Shown: positions 53,576 to 63,976 of the stretch, piece by piece
Layout of the letters: each line of letters begins with the position of its first letter
How positions within the stretch are numbered: position 1 is the first letter of the stretch
Assembly (NCBI RefSeq): GCF_030269925.1
Contig: NC_085132.1
Location: forward strand, 2,812,501 to 2,876,500
DNA length: 64,000 nt
Source: Bombyx mori
Lineage: Eukaryota > Arthropoda > Insecta > Lepidoptera > Bombycidae
Reading direction: 5' to 3'
Program-made: the position numbers and the translations under genes
Notes under the pieces: model-generated
What the model was told of the DNA's origin: nothing
Database searches by the model: none
Seen by the model: the letters and a program-made list of their open reading frames with translations, nothing else

Positions 53576-54197
53576 GGACAGCAGCATTCCCTGAGTCCAC
53601 CATTGTATCTTGTCTATATATGCTGAGAAGCAGTCTCGTGGTTCTGGTGGAACAGCCCCTATAGAATACAGTTGAGTCTTCGATATCATAATTATATCCA
53701 AATGGCGGCGTTCACGTCATCATCTGTATGGACTTCACTACCCAAGTCAGTATGAAATAGTGAAATGTTCAAACCACAACTTTTACAAATCAAAACTTGA
53801 GCATTGAAACACAAATATTTAACGTACAAAGCCGTATTCGCTTTAGGATCTCATTTCGGAAGTTAAATATGGAACTGAAAGGGCTTTTACGCACACAGAC
53901 AAACTTTCAAAGTTCGTTATTACGTTGAGTTTTCATAAATGTTTTTAGAGGTGGCCCTGTTGCGCTTTTTAAGTAAGGATGTCAAATACTATTTTCGTAA
54001 CTATCTTTAGATAGGTATCTGGTTGAGAAAAGAAAAATAAAAGTGTTTTTAGAACGAAGTTCCTTATGGGACGACGCGGAGGGGTACCCTAACCGGGAAA
54101 AAACGTCCATAACGTAAGATTTTTTCTATTTAGTTTGTTATCAGCAGATGTCGCTGCACGTAAATAAAAAAATTCCACCCTAGTAGTATTATAAAGC
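53576..54197. other. Gene-free stretch, nothing recognised
   Basis: No feature seen. Confidence 0.4.
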
Positions 54198-54530
54198 ACT
54201 GCTCTTGCTAGGGCTAGTGTTAGCAAGTACTAAGGCTGTGAGCACCAATGACAGTGAACCAAAAATACCCTCTAGTGGCAAAAAAAAGTGAATCTGTGAA
54301 TTCAAATCGTTCGATGTTCACAATCTTATAGCTCTATTAAGATTAAAATTAAATCATTTTTAAAATAATTCGCTTAGTATTGATGAACAGGGAACCGAAA
54401 TAAAATCGTTAAGTTCAATGCGACTTCCTTAGGAAGCTTTGCGTTTTTCATACAAGAGACCTTATCGAAGTCGCCCGTAAGGATATTCGCTTTGTATTCT
54501 CAAGTCCGGACCGCATGTATATAGTTGGCT
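54198..54530 (+). repeat. Tandem duplication, unit 1
   Basis: Starts in a reversed Bm1 scrap (GCTCTTGCTAGGGCTAGTGT) and runs through ATTCAAATCGTTCGATGTTC, GTTAAGTTCAATGCGACTTC and CAAGAGACCTTATCGAAGTC to GTATATAGTTGGCT. Unit 2 follows after 16 bp. Confidence 0.88.
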
Positions 54531-54546
54531 TATAAGGTAATCAAGG

Positions 54547-54851
54547 ACTGCTCTTGCTAGGGCTAGTGTTAGCAAGTACTCTAAGGCTGTGAGTGAACCA
54601 TAAATAGTCTCTAGAAGCTAGTTACTAAAAAATGGATCCATGAATTCAAATCGCTCGATGCTCACAATCTTATAGCTAGCTCTATTAAGATTAAAATTAA
54701 ATGACTTCTTATTCTAAATTATAAGCGTTAAGTTCAATGCGACTTTCTTAAGAAGCTTTTGCGTTTTTCATACAAGAGACCTTGTCGAAGTCGCCCCGTA
54801 AGGACATTCGCTTTGTATTCCCAACTCCGGACCGCGTGTATATAGTTGGCT
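54547..54851 (+). repeat. Tandem duplication, unit 2
   Basis: The same order of blocks as unit 1 with scattered substitutions and short indels (ATTCAAATCGCTCGATGCTC, CAAGAGACCTTGTCGAAGTC, GTATATAGTTGGCT). 28 bp shorter overall. Confidence 0.88.
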
Positions 54852-55309
54852 CGACGCCAGCTGATGCTGGGATTTCACTCTCGTACGAAAAGAAAAGTGA
54901 AGGATCTCTCGCGTGTCTCCGAACGTCGGTAATAATACTGATATTTCGGTCACTGTGTTAATGTTGGCAACCCAACAAATTGGTATAAAACCTTTTTTTA
55001 TTGTTTTGGTTATGGTTTTTGATATTACTTTTGAATTTTCGAATGTCACTTAGATTTGTCATTCTCTTTTTTCCGCGCTATTTGTACGCCAACTATAAAA
55101 TTTCTAAATATAAAAATTTTATACGTGCAATCCTCGCGAGCTTATTTATTAAGTTCCTTGCCCATCCTAATCCTACAGTCCACTACAGTTACCAGTGTTA
55201 TGTTACTTACATTCTCACTAACCAACGGGCTATATAACACCCCTTAGTAATAACCAATTTATTTATTTATTGCAACGGCCAATTCAATATAATGTAATAA
55301 TATAATAAA
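54852..55309. other. Gene-free stretch, nothing recognised
   Basis: ORFs of 63-93 codons here show no recognisable domain. Confidence 0.4.
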
Positions 55310-55727
55310 CTAGCTTTTGCCCGCGACTTCGTCCGCGTGGAATAGTTCACAAATAAAGCTTTATTTTAGAACAAATTTGGTTAGCATATAAAAAACGTTA
55401 TATTGAGCCAAGCTTAACATATAGACATATGCTGTCGCGGACTTTTTTTTAGATCTTTTACAACAATTCTGTCATACATTATTTTAGCGAAACTTTAACC
55501 GTTTCTGCAGCGCACGCAGCGGAAGCTCTCAAAAGGGAAAAGTAACCCCGATTTTGAAACATTCTTTATTGGTGCTACGCTTGTGTTGGTCTTAGCGTGA
55601 TGTTATATAGCCTTCCTCGATAAATGAGCTATCTAACACTGAAAGAATTTTTCAAATCGGACCAGTAGTTCCTGAGATTAGCGCGTTCAAACAAACAGAC
55701 TCTTCAACTTTATAATATTAGTATAGA
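55310..55727 (-). mobile_element. HelC Helitron, intact ends, long copy
   Basis: Reverse strand TCTATACTAATATTATAAAG to CCACGCGGACGAAGTCGCGG GCAAAAGCTAG, with A/T flanks. It has about 97 bp more interior than the copy at 13250. Confidence 0.88.
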
Positions 55728-55914
55728 TTATTATTACCTGTCGGTTCAATTATTATGAGTGCTCACAGAAGTGTAAGGAAAAACTGTGCGTAAATACACT
55801 GAAAAACTAGATTATTAAATAGAAGCGTTCACTAGTTTACGTACTAATCAATTAATTGGTATGTCTTTTTTAATGTTAGACAAATGTAATAAAAAATAGT
55901 ATAATTAATAGGTA
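55728..55914. other. Spacer, nothing recognised
   Basis: No feature seen. Confidence 0.35.
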
Positions 55915-56308
55915 CTAGAGTCTACCGCAGTAGTCGAAATTCGACTATAATTAATTAGTATTGTAAGTTTGTACACTATTAAGATTGTATTTTATACTTC
56001 TATAATCACAAATTTCGCCAAGACTACACTATAAAAAATATTAACAACGACAAAAAATATTTAATCTATTCTCAATTTGACAACAGACGCCAAGAACAAA
56101 AGTTTGACAATAAATAGTATGCATGCGTGTGTGCGTCAAATACATGGTATGTAGTGTGTGTAATGTTTTCTTTATTGATTTAATGTATCTTTTATGCATT
56201 ATTTAAAAAAAATATTAGCATTGTGCAATATCATACTCCTCCGTCCGCGCAATTTTCGTAAAAAGGGATACAAAGTTTTTGCTTCACGTATTAGTATAAT
56301 AATATAGA
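55915..56308 (-). mobile_element. HelA Helitron, slightly shortened
   Basis: Reverse strand from TCTATATTATTATACTAATA to the perfect palindrome and CTAG. About 25 bp are missing after TTGCACAAT (the CTTCTTCTCTATATTCTC block). The base before TC is T instead of A. Confidence 0.88.
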
Positions 56309-57149
56309 AGATTGGTATTTGTTCATTTATAATCGAAACACGTGATTCCTAAACGTGATTTATAATTGTGCTAATGTTATTGTGCTTTTGTTTAAAGATT
56401 AAATTAGATAATTAGGAGTTAGTGGCGTCATTACTTGGAGTTAATATTTTAGTCAGCAGAAATTGAACCTTAAGTACTAAGCCTGATGGTGGCTTTTGGT
56501 TATAGCTTCGATGGAGTTCTGTCACAGCGTAACGTCAGGTGTATCGCGAGTTTATCTAAGTTTTTTTTTTTTTCATTTTTAAATCAATTTTTACGATTAA
56601 TACGCGTCAGAATTTAAATATAGAACAATAAGACGCCATTGACAATAGAACGTGACAAATTAAAATTCCGATTTTAAATTGGAACGCGTCATTCTTTATT
56701 TAAATTTCGAAGTTTATCGAAACAATGGATACACGTGCCGGCTCCGGGTGTTGTCGATACATACAAGCTTAGCTCGTGACTTCATCTGTTATCTTTTTAA
56801 ATTAAGGTTGATGTAATATCTAATAGTCTATCTTAATCTATTGTACTTTAAAGTTGCGATTATTTATTATTCAGTTTATTATTCAGTTATCAGAGTGAGT
56901 GCTATTTTCATACTATCGAATTCGTAGATTTTAGAATAAGTGGTGTATTTGTGTCACCTTGTCAGATTAGTGATATATTTTCATAGCATTTAAGCCTCAG
57001 CTGCTGGCAGATAACGCAAATGGTTAAAATACATTTTGAATAAACATAAAAGTGTGTTAAAAGTAGAAATAAAACGGTCTCAGAACTAGTCTGTAGGCGG
57101 TGACACGTGAACATAATCTAAACGACATCACATTTCCTATTCAACGAAC
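56309..57149. other. Gene-free stretch, nothing recognised
   Basis: AT-rich, no repeat match; upstream of the candidate promoter. Confidence 0.4.
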
Positions 57150-57569
57150 AGATACACCGGCCCACGAAATTTATTAGTGAAGATAGTGGAGGCCGCCATT
57201 TTGGTTCGTAAAAAAAAACCATTTTAGAAGGCGGAACTAGCTTGGGGTTTTTGTTCGAAATTCGAACGGGCCCCGTCCAATAGCGAGCGCGGGCGGGGCG
57301 CGTCAATTCCGCTGACTTGACGTGGACAATGACCTTTTTCGTTGTAACGTACCGATGATTCGGAACGACAACTTTTAGCGGGCATATTGTTTTTTTTTTT
57401 GCGCCGGCACGTGTGGCCACAATGGAATTTTTGTCTGTCATTCGTTGAGTTTTGGAGCGTTTTCGGTATTGTAGTTTTCGCGAAATGTATTTTTAAATAA
57501 CGAACGTGTTTATTTTTTTTGCGCTTACGTTGAGCAACGCGCATAGACTCCGCCATTTGAATTATTAAA
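57150..57569 (+). promoter_or_regulatory. Candidate promoter and 5' UTR
   Basis: Repeat-free. A GC-rich core at 57265-57310 (CGGGCCCCGTCCAATAGCG, with CCAAT and AGCGCGGGCGGGGCGCG-like boxes) is followed by GGAGGCCGCCATTTTGG-type and GTCTGTCATTCGTTGAG segments, the latter a plausible initiator. CCAAT plus GC boxes upstream of a good start codon is typical of a housekeeping-type promoter. This is inference; no TATA box is evident. Confidence 0.35.
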
Positions 57570-57643
57570 ATGGCGGAAGTCGATATCAAAGTTGAAACGT
57601 TCAGGCTCATGACTAGTCAATTTAGAATTTATACGCGCATGGC
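57570..57643 (+). CDS. Candidate first coding exon
   Basis: An ATG in the strong context TTAAAATGGCG opens a frame reading MAEVDIKVETFRLMTSQFR then IYTRMA. A good splice donor (GTATGT) follows at 57644-57649; unspliced, the frame ends at TGA 57675-57677 after 35 codons. Exon length would be 74 nt, leaving phase 2. The short acidic/basic N-terminus resembles no family I recognise. Support comes from the start context, the donor and the GC-rich upstream region. Against it, the frame is short and such matches arise by chance. No downstream exon was found in the window. It could be an alternative promoter of the gene containing the exon at 22825, or a separate gene. Confidence 0.35.
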
Positions 57644-57677
57644 GTATGTCTTAAAGATAATTTTTATGCTTCGTTGA

Positions 57678-58146
57678 ATATTAGACTACATAATTATTTA
57701 ATTGTTATTGAATTTTTCGACTTTTCCTTCGTTATTTAATATTTAGCTTAAGGCTTGGTCTGTTTTTGATAGATCACTCTAAATATTGTTAATAAATAGT
57801 TACTAGACTTCATCATGACAATTTTTGTTGTTAATTTTTTCAGTTAAAAGCGGTTTTTGTGCATTTTACCGGTCTTTTAACGGATTTTTAATGTTTTGGT
57901 TTGGCAATATAGCATACTCTATCTTTCACTTTATAAACACCCATCTAGTTCTCGACCAGTGAGAGCGATTCTAGTGAACGCGACACAAAATGAAATATTA
58001 ATAAAGTTACGTTAAAAACATAAGGGCATCGCCATTTCCGAGGTTATTTTAAAATCGTTTGGTTCAAAACAGGAAAACTTATGTAGCCTCGTACTTAATC
58101 AACTGTAATAATGTGAAATAATTTTATTATTAAATTGAATTAAAGG
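57678..58146. other. Gene-free stretch, nothing recognised
   Basis: AT-rich; would be intron 1 if the candidate exon is real. Confidence 0.35.
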
Positions 58147-58235
58147 ATTACTGGTGGCCCAGAGGCCTTTGCAGTTTCACCAGGACAGGTGGACGAGCAA
58201 GGGCTCAGCTAAGAAGGGTGGGGTTTGCTAACAAC
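58147..58235 (-). repeat. Reverse copy of the 1050-1140 repeat
   Basis: ACTGGTGGCCCAGAGGCCTT, GCAGTTTCACCAGGACAGGT and ACGAGCAAGGGCTCAGCTAA, the reverse complement of 1060-1130. Confidence 0.65.
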
Positions 58236-58257
58236 TAAATACTATTTACTAACTTAT

Positions 58258-58375
58258 GATAGGCAGCCTAAGGCAGCGGCTTGGCTCTACCCCTGGCATT
58301 GCTGAAGTCCATGGGTGACAGTAACCACTCAACATGAGGTGGGCCGTATGCTCGTCTGCCTAAAAGGGCAATAAA
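58258..58375 (+). mobile_element. Jockey-like LINE 3' end
   Basis: GATAGGCAGCCTAAGGCAGC, GGCTTGGCTCTACCCCTGGC, GTGACAGTAACCACTCAACA, GTATGCTCGTCTGCCTAAAA and poly-A. Confidence 0.8.
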
Positions 58376-58634
58376 AAAAATAGCTACCCGAGCGTCTCCT
58401 GACTACTCAAGAGTAACTGCTTCGCGATTGAATCAACTACCGGATCGGAGGCTCGCCCGGACGGGTCACACTGGTCTGTCTATATCACACATATCGGGAA
58501 TCGTAGTTGAAATAACATCGTGAATTCCAACCCCCCTTGTCCAAATGGAATCTTAAAGCTGCATTGTGGTTCGCTCGACAGCTGTGCCCTCCACACGGAA
58601 GCGCTCGGTCATAGGAAAGAGGAAGGTTTTTTTT
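58376..58634. other. Spacer with possible Bm1 trace
   Basis: GAATCAACTACCGGATCGG at 58431-58449 resembles a Bm1 box; the rest is unassigned. Confidence 0.35.
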
Positions 58635-58850
58635 TATTTATGCTGATAGCCTTGAGAGGCTATTTCAGCTTCTCCTTGACGTGTAGGTGAGTAGGGGAGC
58701 TCACGGAGCTTAAACCGGAGTGTTGCTAACACTGGCCCTAGCAGGAGCAATGCTTCGCAGAATCTACCACCGGATCGGAAGCGCGACCCACTGAGAAGAT
58801 CCGACGAGAAACTCAGTGGGCTGTGTCTATGGGTTAACTTGCTCGCCAAG
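58635..58850 (+). mobile_element. Bm1-like SINE, 5' two-thirds
   Basis: ATGCTGATAGCCTTGAGAGG, CTTGACGTGTAGGTGAGTAG (a small insertion), CTAGCAGGAGCAATGCTTCG, GAAACTCAGTGGGCTGTGTC. Confidence 0.9.
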
Positions 58851-59519
58851 ACCCGATTCTATCCACGTACCACCTTTTTATATACTGGCGTGATGGCGTC
58901 TACCCAATATTTTTGAAGTTATACTTCTTTAGGCGCGTTATGAAAAATTGATGAGAGTGAAATTTTACGATGCGCGCGCACCGTGACACAAAATTAACAG
59001 AATGAAGTTGCCCACTAAATCGCTCATTACAATACGACCGACGTAACTTGGCGAGTCTGAATATAGCCGCAGGGGAACTTTCCGAACCGTACCGAGAATT
59101 ACCGAATTTATACGATGTCAAGAAAAGGGATGTCCAATATGCGTGTTTGAGGATGTTGTTTAATCGATTTTTTTTTCAAATTGATTAATATTTAAATAAA
59201 TAAAAAAGAAATAAATTTAATGAAAATAAAGTATAACTTCTTACGCGCGTACATAAGTACACGCACCCTTTTTTTTGATATTAATCAAAACAACATCTTA
59301 ACATTTGAATAGCAATCAAAACAACCTCTCCTTAATGTTACATAAGTTGTTTTTCGCGGCACATATTTATATCTACGTACGTGAGTTGGATGATCGGTAT
59401 TTTTCCATTAGCTCACAACTGGGACACTGGATTGATTTTAAAAGAAAATGAACGTCAGTTGTCAGTCATCGATTGAGATTACGATGTTACGAACGGTTTT
59501 TTTAAATCATGATTTTAAA
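58851..59519. other. Gene-free stretch, nothing recognised
   Basis: No feature seen. Confidence 0.4.
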
Positions 59520-59660
59520 CCGTTGTAACTATACTGAGACCTTAGAACTCATATCTCAAGGTGGGTGGCGGATTTTACATAGTAGATGTCTATGGGTTCC
59601 GGTAACCATTTAACATCAGGTGGGTCGTGAGCTCGTCCACGCGTCTAAGCAATAAAAGAA
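59520..59660 (+). mobile_element. CTGGTGG module, 3' half
   Basis: CCGTTGTAACTATACTGAGA to CGCGTCTAAGCAATAAAAGA; 5'-truncated at the GGGGCAGCCG point. Confidence 0.9.
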
Positions 59661-59910
59661 AAGATCGATTTTGGAAGTTTCAATGATTATCATTCAAAAT
59701 ATTTTATTGAATTTTATTGAAATATACTCATTTCCACTGAATACTAATTATGACGGAACTATGGTTCAGCCAAACCCTGGCCTCATCATATACCTAATAA
59801 TATATATAAAGGAAATAACCGGGTTCAACATTTACTTATGCTTTATAATGTGACAAATGAGCCATTGTATTTGGCAAATAAAAAATAATAATTTAAAAAA
59901 ACTATTATAT

Positions 59911-60412
59911 CTAAATACGCTTTTATAGAAAATCCAACTAAAAAATAGATAATAAAATTTAATAAATTTGAATTAAAAATAGTGTAAGAAAAAAATATTT
60001 TATTGTAAACGAGCGACCCGCCCTCGCTTCGCTTCGGAAACATTAAAACGCACATGAAACAAAAAAAAAATTAAAAAAGTAGCCTATGTTCATCAGCGAC
60101 AATGTCGGCTTCTAATGGAAAAAGAATTTTTCAAATCGGTCCAGTAGTTTCGGAGCCTATTCGAAACAAACAAACAAACAAATCTTTCCTCTTTATAATA
60201 TTAGTATAGATATAGAAAACCGTGGGGTGCCATTTAGAATATTATCAAAATAACCCTTCTACTCATATCTGTTCATAAACTATTTATAACTACTGATACC
60301 ATGCACCCCACGCTTTTTTTTTACAATAAAATCATTTTTTTTACACTATTTTTAATTCAAATTTATTAAAATTTATTTTCTATTTTTTAGTTGAATTTTA
60401 TATAAAAGCGTA
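59911..60412. repeat. Large inverted repeat, about 97-bp arms
   Basis: The left arm 59911-60007 (ATACGCTTTTATAGAAAATC, CAACTAAAAAATAG, AATTTAATAAATTTGAATTA, AAAATAGTGTAAG, TTTTATTGTAAA) is mirrored at 60317-60412 (TTTACAATAAAATC, CACTATTTTTAATTCAAATT, TATTAAAATTTATTTTCTAT, TTTTATATAAAAGCGTATTT). The loop holds a HelD end and a GTGGGGTGC / GCACCCCAC pair at 60222 and 60303. Confidence 0.8.
60008..60210 (-). mobile_element. HelD Helitron inside the inverted repeat
   Basis: Reverse strand TCTATACTAATATTATAAAG to CCGAAGCGAAGCGAGGGCGG GTCGCTCG; the CTAG end is lost exactly where the left arm joins. Confidence 0.75.
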
Positions 60413-60640
60413 TTTTGTTCGTTTTTTTAAACTGTTATTTTTTTTTTTAATTTTTTAGTTGAATTTCAATTTTTTCAATCTTTTTTTTAATATTGAATTG
60501 TCATAGGTCCATAATAAGTATACCAAATTTCGAGTTAATCCGACGTTTTGAAGGGGGTCAAAATCATGTTCAAAGATTCCGTTACATACTAACATACATA
60601 CGTCTGAAGATAATAAGAGCCTATTAAAAATATATTCTAT
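60380..60640 (+). repeat. Dispersed repeat, opposite copy of 22300-22530
   Basis: TTAGTTGAATTTCAATTTTT, ATACCAAATTTCGAGTTAAT, GAAGGGGGTCAAAATCATGT and TCCGTTACATACTAACATAC. Confidence 0.7.
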
Positions 60641-61244
60641 CGACTGGAGAGTCACCCCGGCTACTCTGTATCCTTGAGAAATTTAATGTCTTTCATTTTG
60701 ATTACCCGGATAAATACTAAGCTCCTAGGTATATGTAAGTACTACGGAGCTATGAATGATATCTAAATGTGAAAATATTTCTCAACGGTTTTTAAATACG
60801 TAACGTAAAATAACGGGGGCCCGTGGTCATCAACAAATTAAAAGCCACCTACCTCAAGACAAGAGGTCGAAACCTCAATTGCATTGTATTAGAACTGTCC
60901 CAACTCAAGTTTGGCTCTGACAGTGGCACTGTCGACGTCAATTGACCGACAGCAGAAAAATCCATTTAATTTCAATCTAATTTATTTAGCAATGTTAATA
61001 TCCGTGTCCGCCCCGCTTCGCACAAACACGGGGCGCACCTAACATGTGCACTCACCTTTATTTGTGTGACAGTGTGAGCACACCTTTATACTAATTGAAG
61101 CGTTTTAAGTTAATTATACCGGTTATAAGCTTTTTTGCTTTCCCGAGCAGACCGATCTACGACCTTTCCGATGTTAAGTGGCTACCAACATGGAAATTAG
61201 TAACGAGCGCAAGCAAGCTTGTTTTTATTCCCTACCTATTTTCT
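60641..61244. other. Gene-free stretch with one decayed module trace
   Basis: 60820-60905 (GGCCCGTGGTCATCAACAAA, CCACCTACCTCAAGACAAGA) looks like a much decayed reversed CTGGTGG relative. Nothing else seen. Confidence 0.4.
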
Positions 61245-61382
61245 GGTACCCTAAGAGCCTATTCCAGCTATGCCCGGATGGATAGGTGAGCTCACCGGCT
61301 TAACCTGAGAGAATTAGCTAACACTAGCCCTAGCAAGAGCAGTGCTTCGCAGAATCTACCATCGGATCGGAATCACTCCACT
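61245..61382 (+). mobile_element. Bm1-like SINE, 5' half
   Basis: GGTACCCTAAGAGCCTATTC, ATGGATAGGTGAGCTCACCG, CCTAGCAAGAGCAGTGCTTC and CTACCATCGGATCGGAATC; similar in type to 183-312. Confidence 0.85.
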
Positions 61383-61475
61383 GCGGTCACCCATAGTAGA
61401 TTTAGGTAGGTAGGCACGTGGTATCCGGCTCTCAAATAAGCACGTGCAAACAGAGTCAATAGCCAATAGGTATTG

Positions 61476-61790
61476 GGATTGACTTCCACGGTGAAGGAAT
61501 AACATCGTGTAATAAAAATCAAACCTGCAAAATTATAATTTGTGTAATTATCGGTGGTAGGACCTCTTGTGAGTCCGCACGGGTAGGTACCATCGCCCTG
61601 CCTATTTCTACCGTGAAGCAGTAATCCGTTTCGGTTTGAAGGGTGGGGCAGCCGTTGTAACTATACCTACTGAGACCTTAAAACTTATGTTTCGAGGTGG
61701 GTGAATTTACGTTGTTGATGTCTATGGGCTCCAATGACCACTTAACACCAGGTAGGCGCGGAGCTCGTCCACCCATTCAACCATTAAATA
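61476..61790 (+). mobile_element. tRNA-derived SINE without head: body plus full module
   Basis: Starts in the body at GATTGACTTCCACGGTGAAG, then CCTGCAAAATTATAATTTGT and the module from ATTATCGGTGGTAGGACC to CATTCAACCATTAAATATAA. This links body and complete module in one copy. Confidence 0.9.
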
Positions 61791-61826
61791 TAAAATAATC
61801 TGTTCGTCATAGGGAGTATGTTAGAA

Positions 61827-61890
61827 GTGTGAATCGAACCAAAGACCCTTGGTTAGCCAGTCGGGGCCGCTAGCTACTGCGCCACCAAAT
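61827..61890 (-). repeat. tRNA-like SINE head, third type
   Basis: Reverse complement TGGTGGCGCAGTAGCTAGCG (A-box-like) and GGTCTTTGGTTCGATTCACA (B-box GGTTCGATTC) about 35 bp apart. The intervening arms do not fold into an obvious cloverleaf, so a SINE or tRNA relic is more likely than a tRNA gene. Confidence 0.5.
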
Positions 61891-62289
61891 CAATTACCTA
61901 CTGTATTTATGATCCAGTCTTAGTTGGTTTAAAAATATTCATGTCATAGTTTTGTGTAGTCTTGCCAAGTTTACATTTAATACATAATGGGTCACACAGA
62001 TGAGCGACAGTAACCACTTACGATCAGTTGGGCTGTGGGTAAGAAAATAACGGGATTCTTCATTTTCAAATTATTAACAAAGTCAATGTCAATTGAATCT
62101 GAACTGATAAAACTGAGTGTGACATCAGATCTGTTACCTTTAAAAAAAAACCTAAGGAAATTTCTTGCTAATCTTCCTTTTAAATTCAGATAGGACTACT
62201 ACTCGTTCACACAAAAACTAACTATAAGGCGTTTAAAATAAGACCAGTTTTTGCATATCAATAAAATCGCCAACTTTTTTCACTTTCAA
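61891..62289. other. Gene-free stretch, nothing firm
   Basis: A short scrap CAGTAACCACTTACGATCAG (62008-62027) resembles the shared SINE/LINE tail. Confidence 0.4.
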
Positions 62290-62680
62290 CGTTGTTAACG
62301 CACTCAGAAGCATCCGAATCGCGCGCACACACGCACGCACTCGTGTACGTACGATACGCACTTACGCACACAGACTCCGGACGAAGGACACGTCTCGGGT
62401 TCAACGACCCGGGTTTTTTGCCAACACGGCCGGTCTCGTTGCAGTGCATCCGACGAGCATTGGCCTCGACTTTTTTTTTTAATACAACGATAATATCAAT
62501 CTTTTTGCCCCCAAAGATCTTTTTAATGGTACCATTTCTGCGCGCTTTAGGAGTAGGGTTGTGACGTCACTGTTATTTAGCTTTTCGCTCTTCGTTTAGT
62601 TACGAACGCTAATTTATTTGTACCGAAGTTGGTTCGTGTTTTTATCGTAACATTTACTCGGTTTTACGATGTCGATGACT
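62290..62680 (+). promoter_or_regulatory. Promoter-like block with a CRE site
   Basis: GC-richer and repeat-free. It has CACA/CGCA-rich sequence, the hairpin CTCGGGTTCAACGACCCGGG at 62395-62414, and a palindromic cAMP-response-type site TGACGTCA at 62562-62569, followed by CTTTTCGCTCTTCGTTTAGT. An ATG at 62669 opens only 16 codons. Function inferred weakly. Confidence 0.28.
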
Positions 62681-63976
62681 TTCGTTAATGGTTTTATTAG
62701 CTCCGGTGCCCGATAAATGCGTTTATAATGACGTTAATATAATATACATAATGTGTGTCGAGTGTATCGTAATGTTTTCGTAGGGAAAGGAAAGTTTTTG
62801 TTCGAGCTACCGTGTGTCAGATAGACGCGTATAAGTGTGTTCTACTAATATAAGTTATAATCGATTTATAATACTAGATCAAATTATATTGTAATCGATT
62901 GAATCCCAATAATGCCCGGAAGTAGATAAAAGGGAATTAAAATTAACTGAAACACAAGTAATATTTTTTTTTGGGATACGCCCCTTTAATTGTATTGCAA
63001 TGGTTTTTATATTATTTCAATAAAACATCGATATAATGCAACACTTTAAAAGTCGTGTTTCAAACTAATATGAAAAGATTACTTTGAATTTACGTCTGAA
63101 ACCAGTTAGTGTGGACTCGAACTAGCGATAGCAAGTTTTTAGCGCGATGCCGTTAACCGCATCAACATCGGACAACATGCGAATGTTAAATAAGGATCAA
63201 GTTTGTTCGATGAAGCTTTTTTACTGTCGCATTGTGGCATCTTGTTATTTTTACATAAGTATCTATTGAATACATCTATGGGTACAAATTCGATTTACAT
63301 ACCAAAGTTTAATTTAAATTAATAATGAAACAACGGCCAATACGCGTGATCGCAACTCATCCTAACCCAACATTCGGCCCCCAATTTCCCTAACCTACCC
63401 CACTACGCGAATGTGCGTGTGAACGCATCTGTGTGGGTTAACTCAACCACCACCGCATCTTCGCCAACAAACAAACATCTTTATGACTAATTTCCAGAAT
63501 ATAGAAACAAAGCGCTACCAGCCCTACAATAGAGCGATTATTAATTTAACATACACAGACTGGCTATTCCACCTGGTTTTGAACGGTAAATGAATTGCAA
63601 ACAAATCATTCTATACGTTATCTCGACGGAACCCTGTTTGATTTGTGTGTGTGTGTGTGTATGCGCGCCGACCTATATACACGCGTCGGCTAGTGTGCGT
63701 CCTCCTTAGGAATTTTCAAGTTTCGAATCAGTATGAATGACGGTTTAGGTTACTGACCCACGCAACGTCGGCGTCTTTTAGGCGACCCGATTTAAACAGG
63801 ATTTATTTCAGTTTTCACTCCTTTACTCTTTATTTAATATTTTCTCTTTATTTGACACGATCTGACCTATCTTTTACAGATACGTTACAAAGACACTTTT
63901 TGATTAACTGGAGTCATAAAAGTAATTGAAATTTATGAATTTCATAGTAAATTTAGAGGTTAATATTGAAATGTGG
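62681..63976. other. Gene-free stretch with TG microsatellite
   Basis: (TG)n at 63643-63660. In reverse, 63100-63170 contains AGTTCGAGTCC, a B-box-like motif, with only a weak A-box partner. Otherwise nothing. Confidence 0.4.

Noticed and set aside
19731..56308. CRISPR-like array from the recurring palindromes
   Set aside because: The palindromes are the 3' hairpins of dispersed Helitrons, kilobases apart on both strands, in a eukaryotic genome.
57118..57610. Minus-strand ORFs of 107 and 128 codons opposite the candidate promoter
   Set aside because: Two frames over the same DNA, rich in K, R and S from GC-patch and poly-T complement, with no family resemblance.
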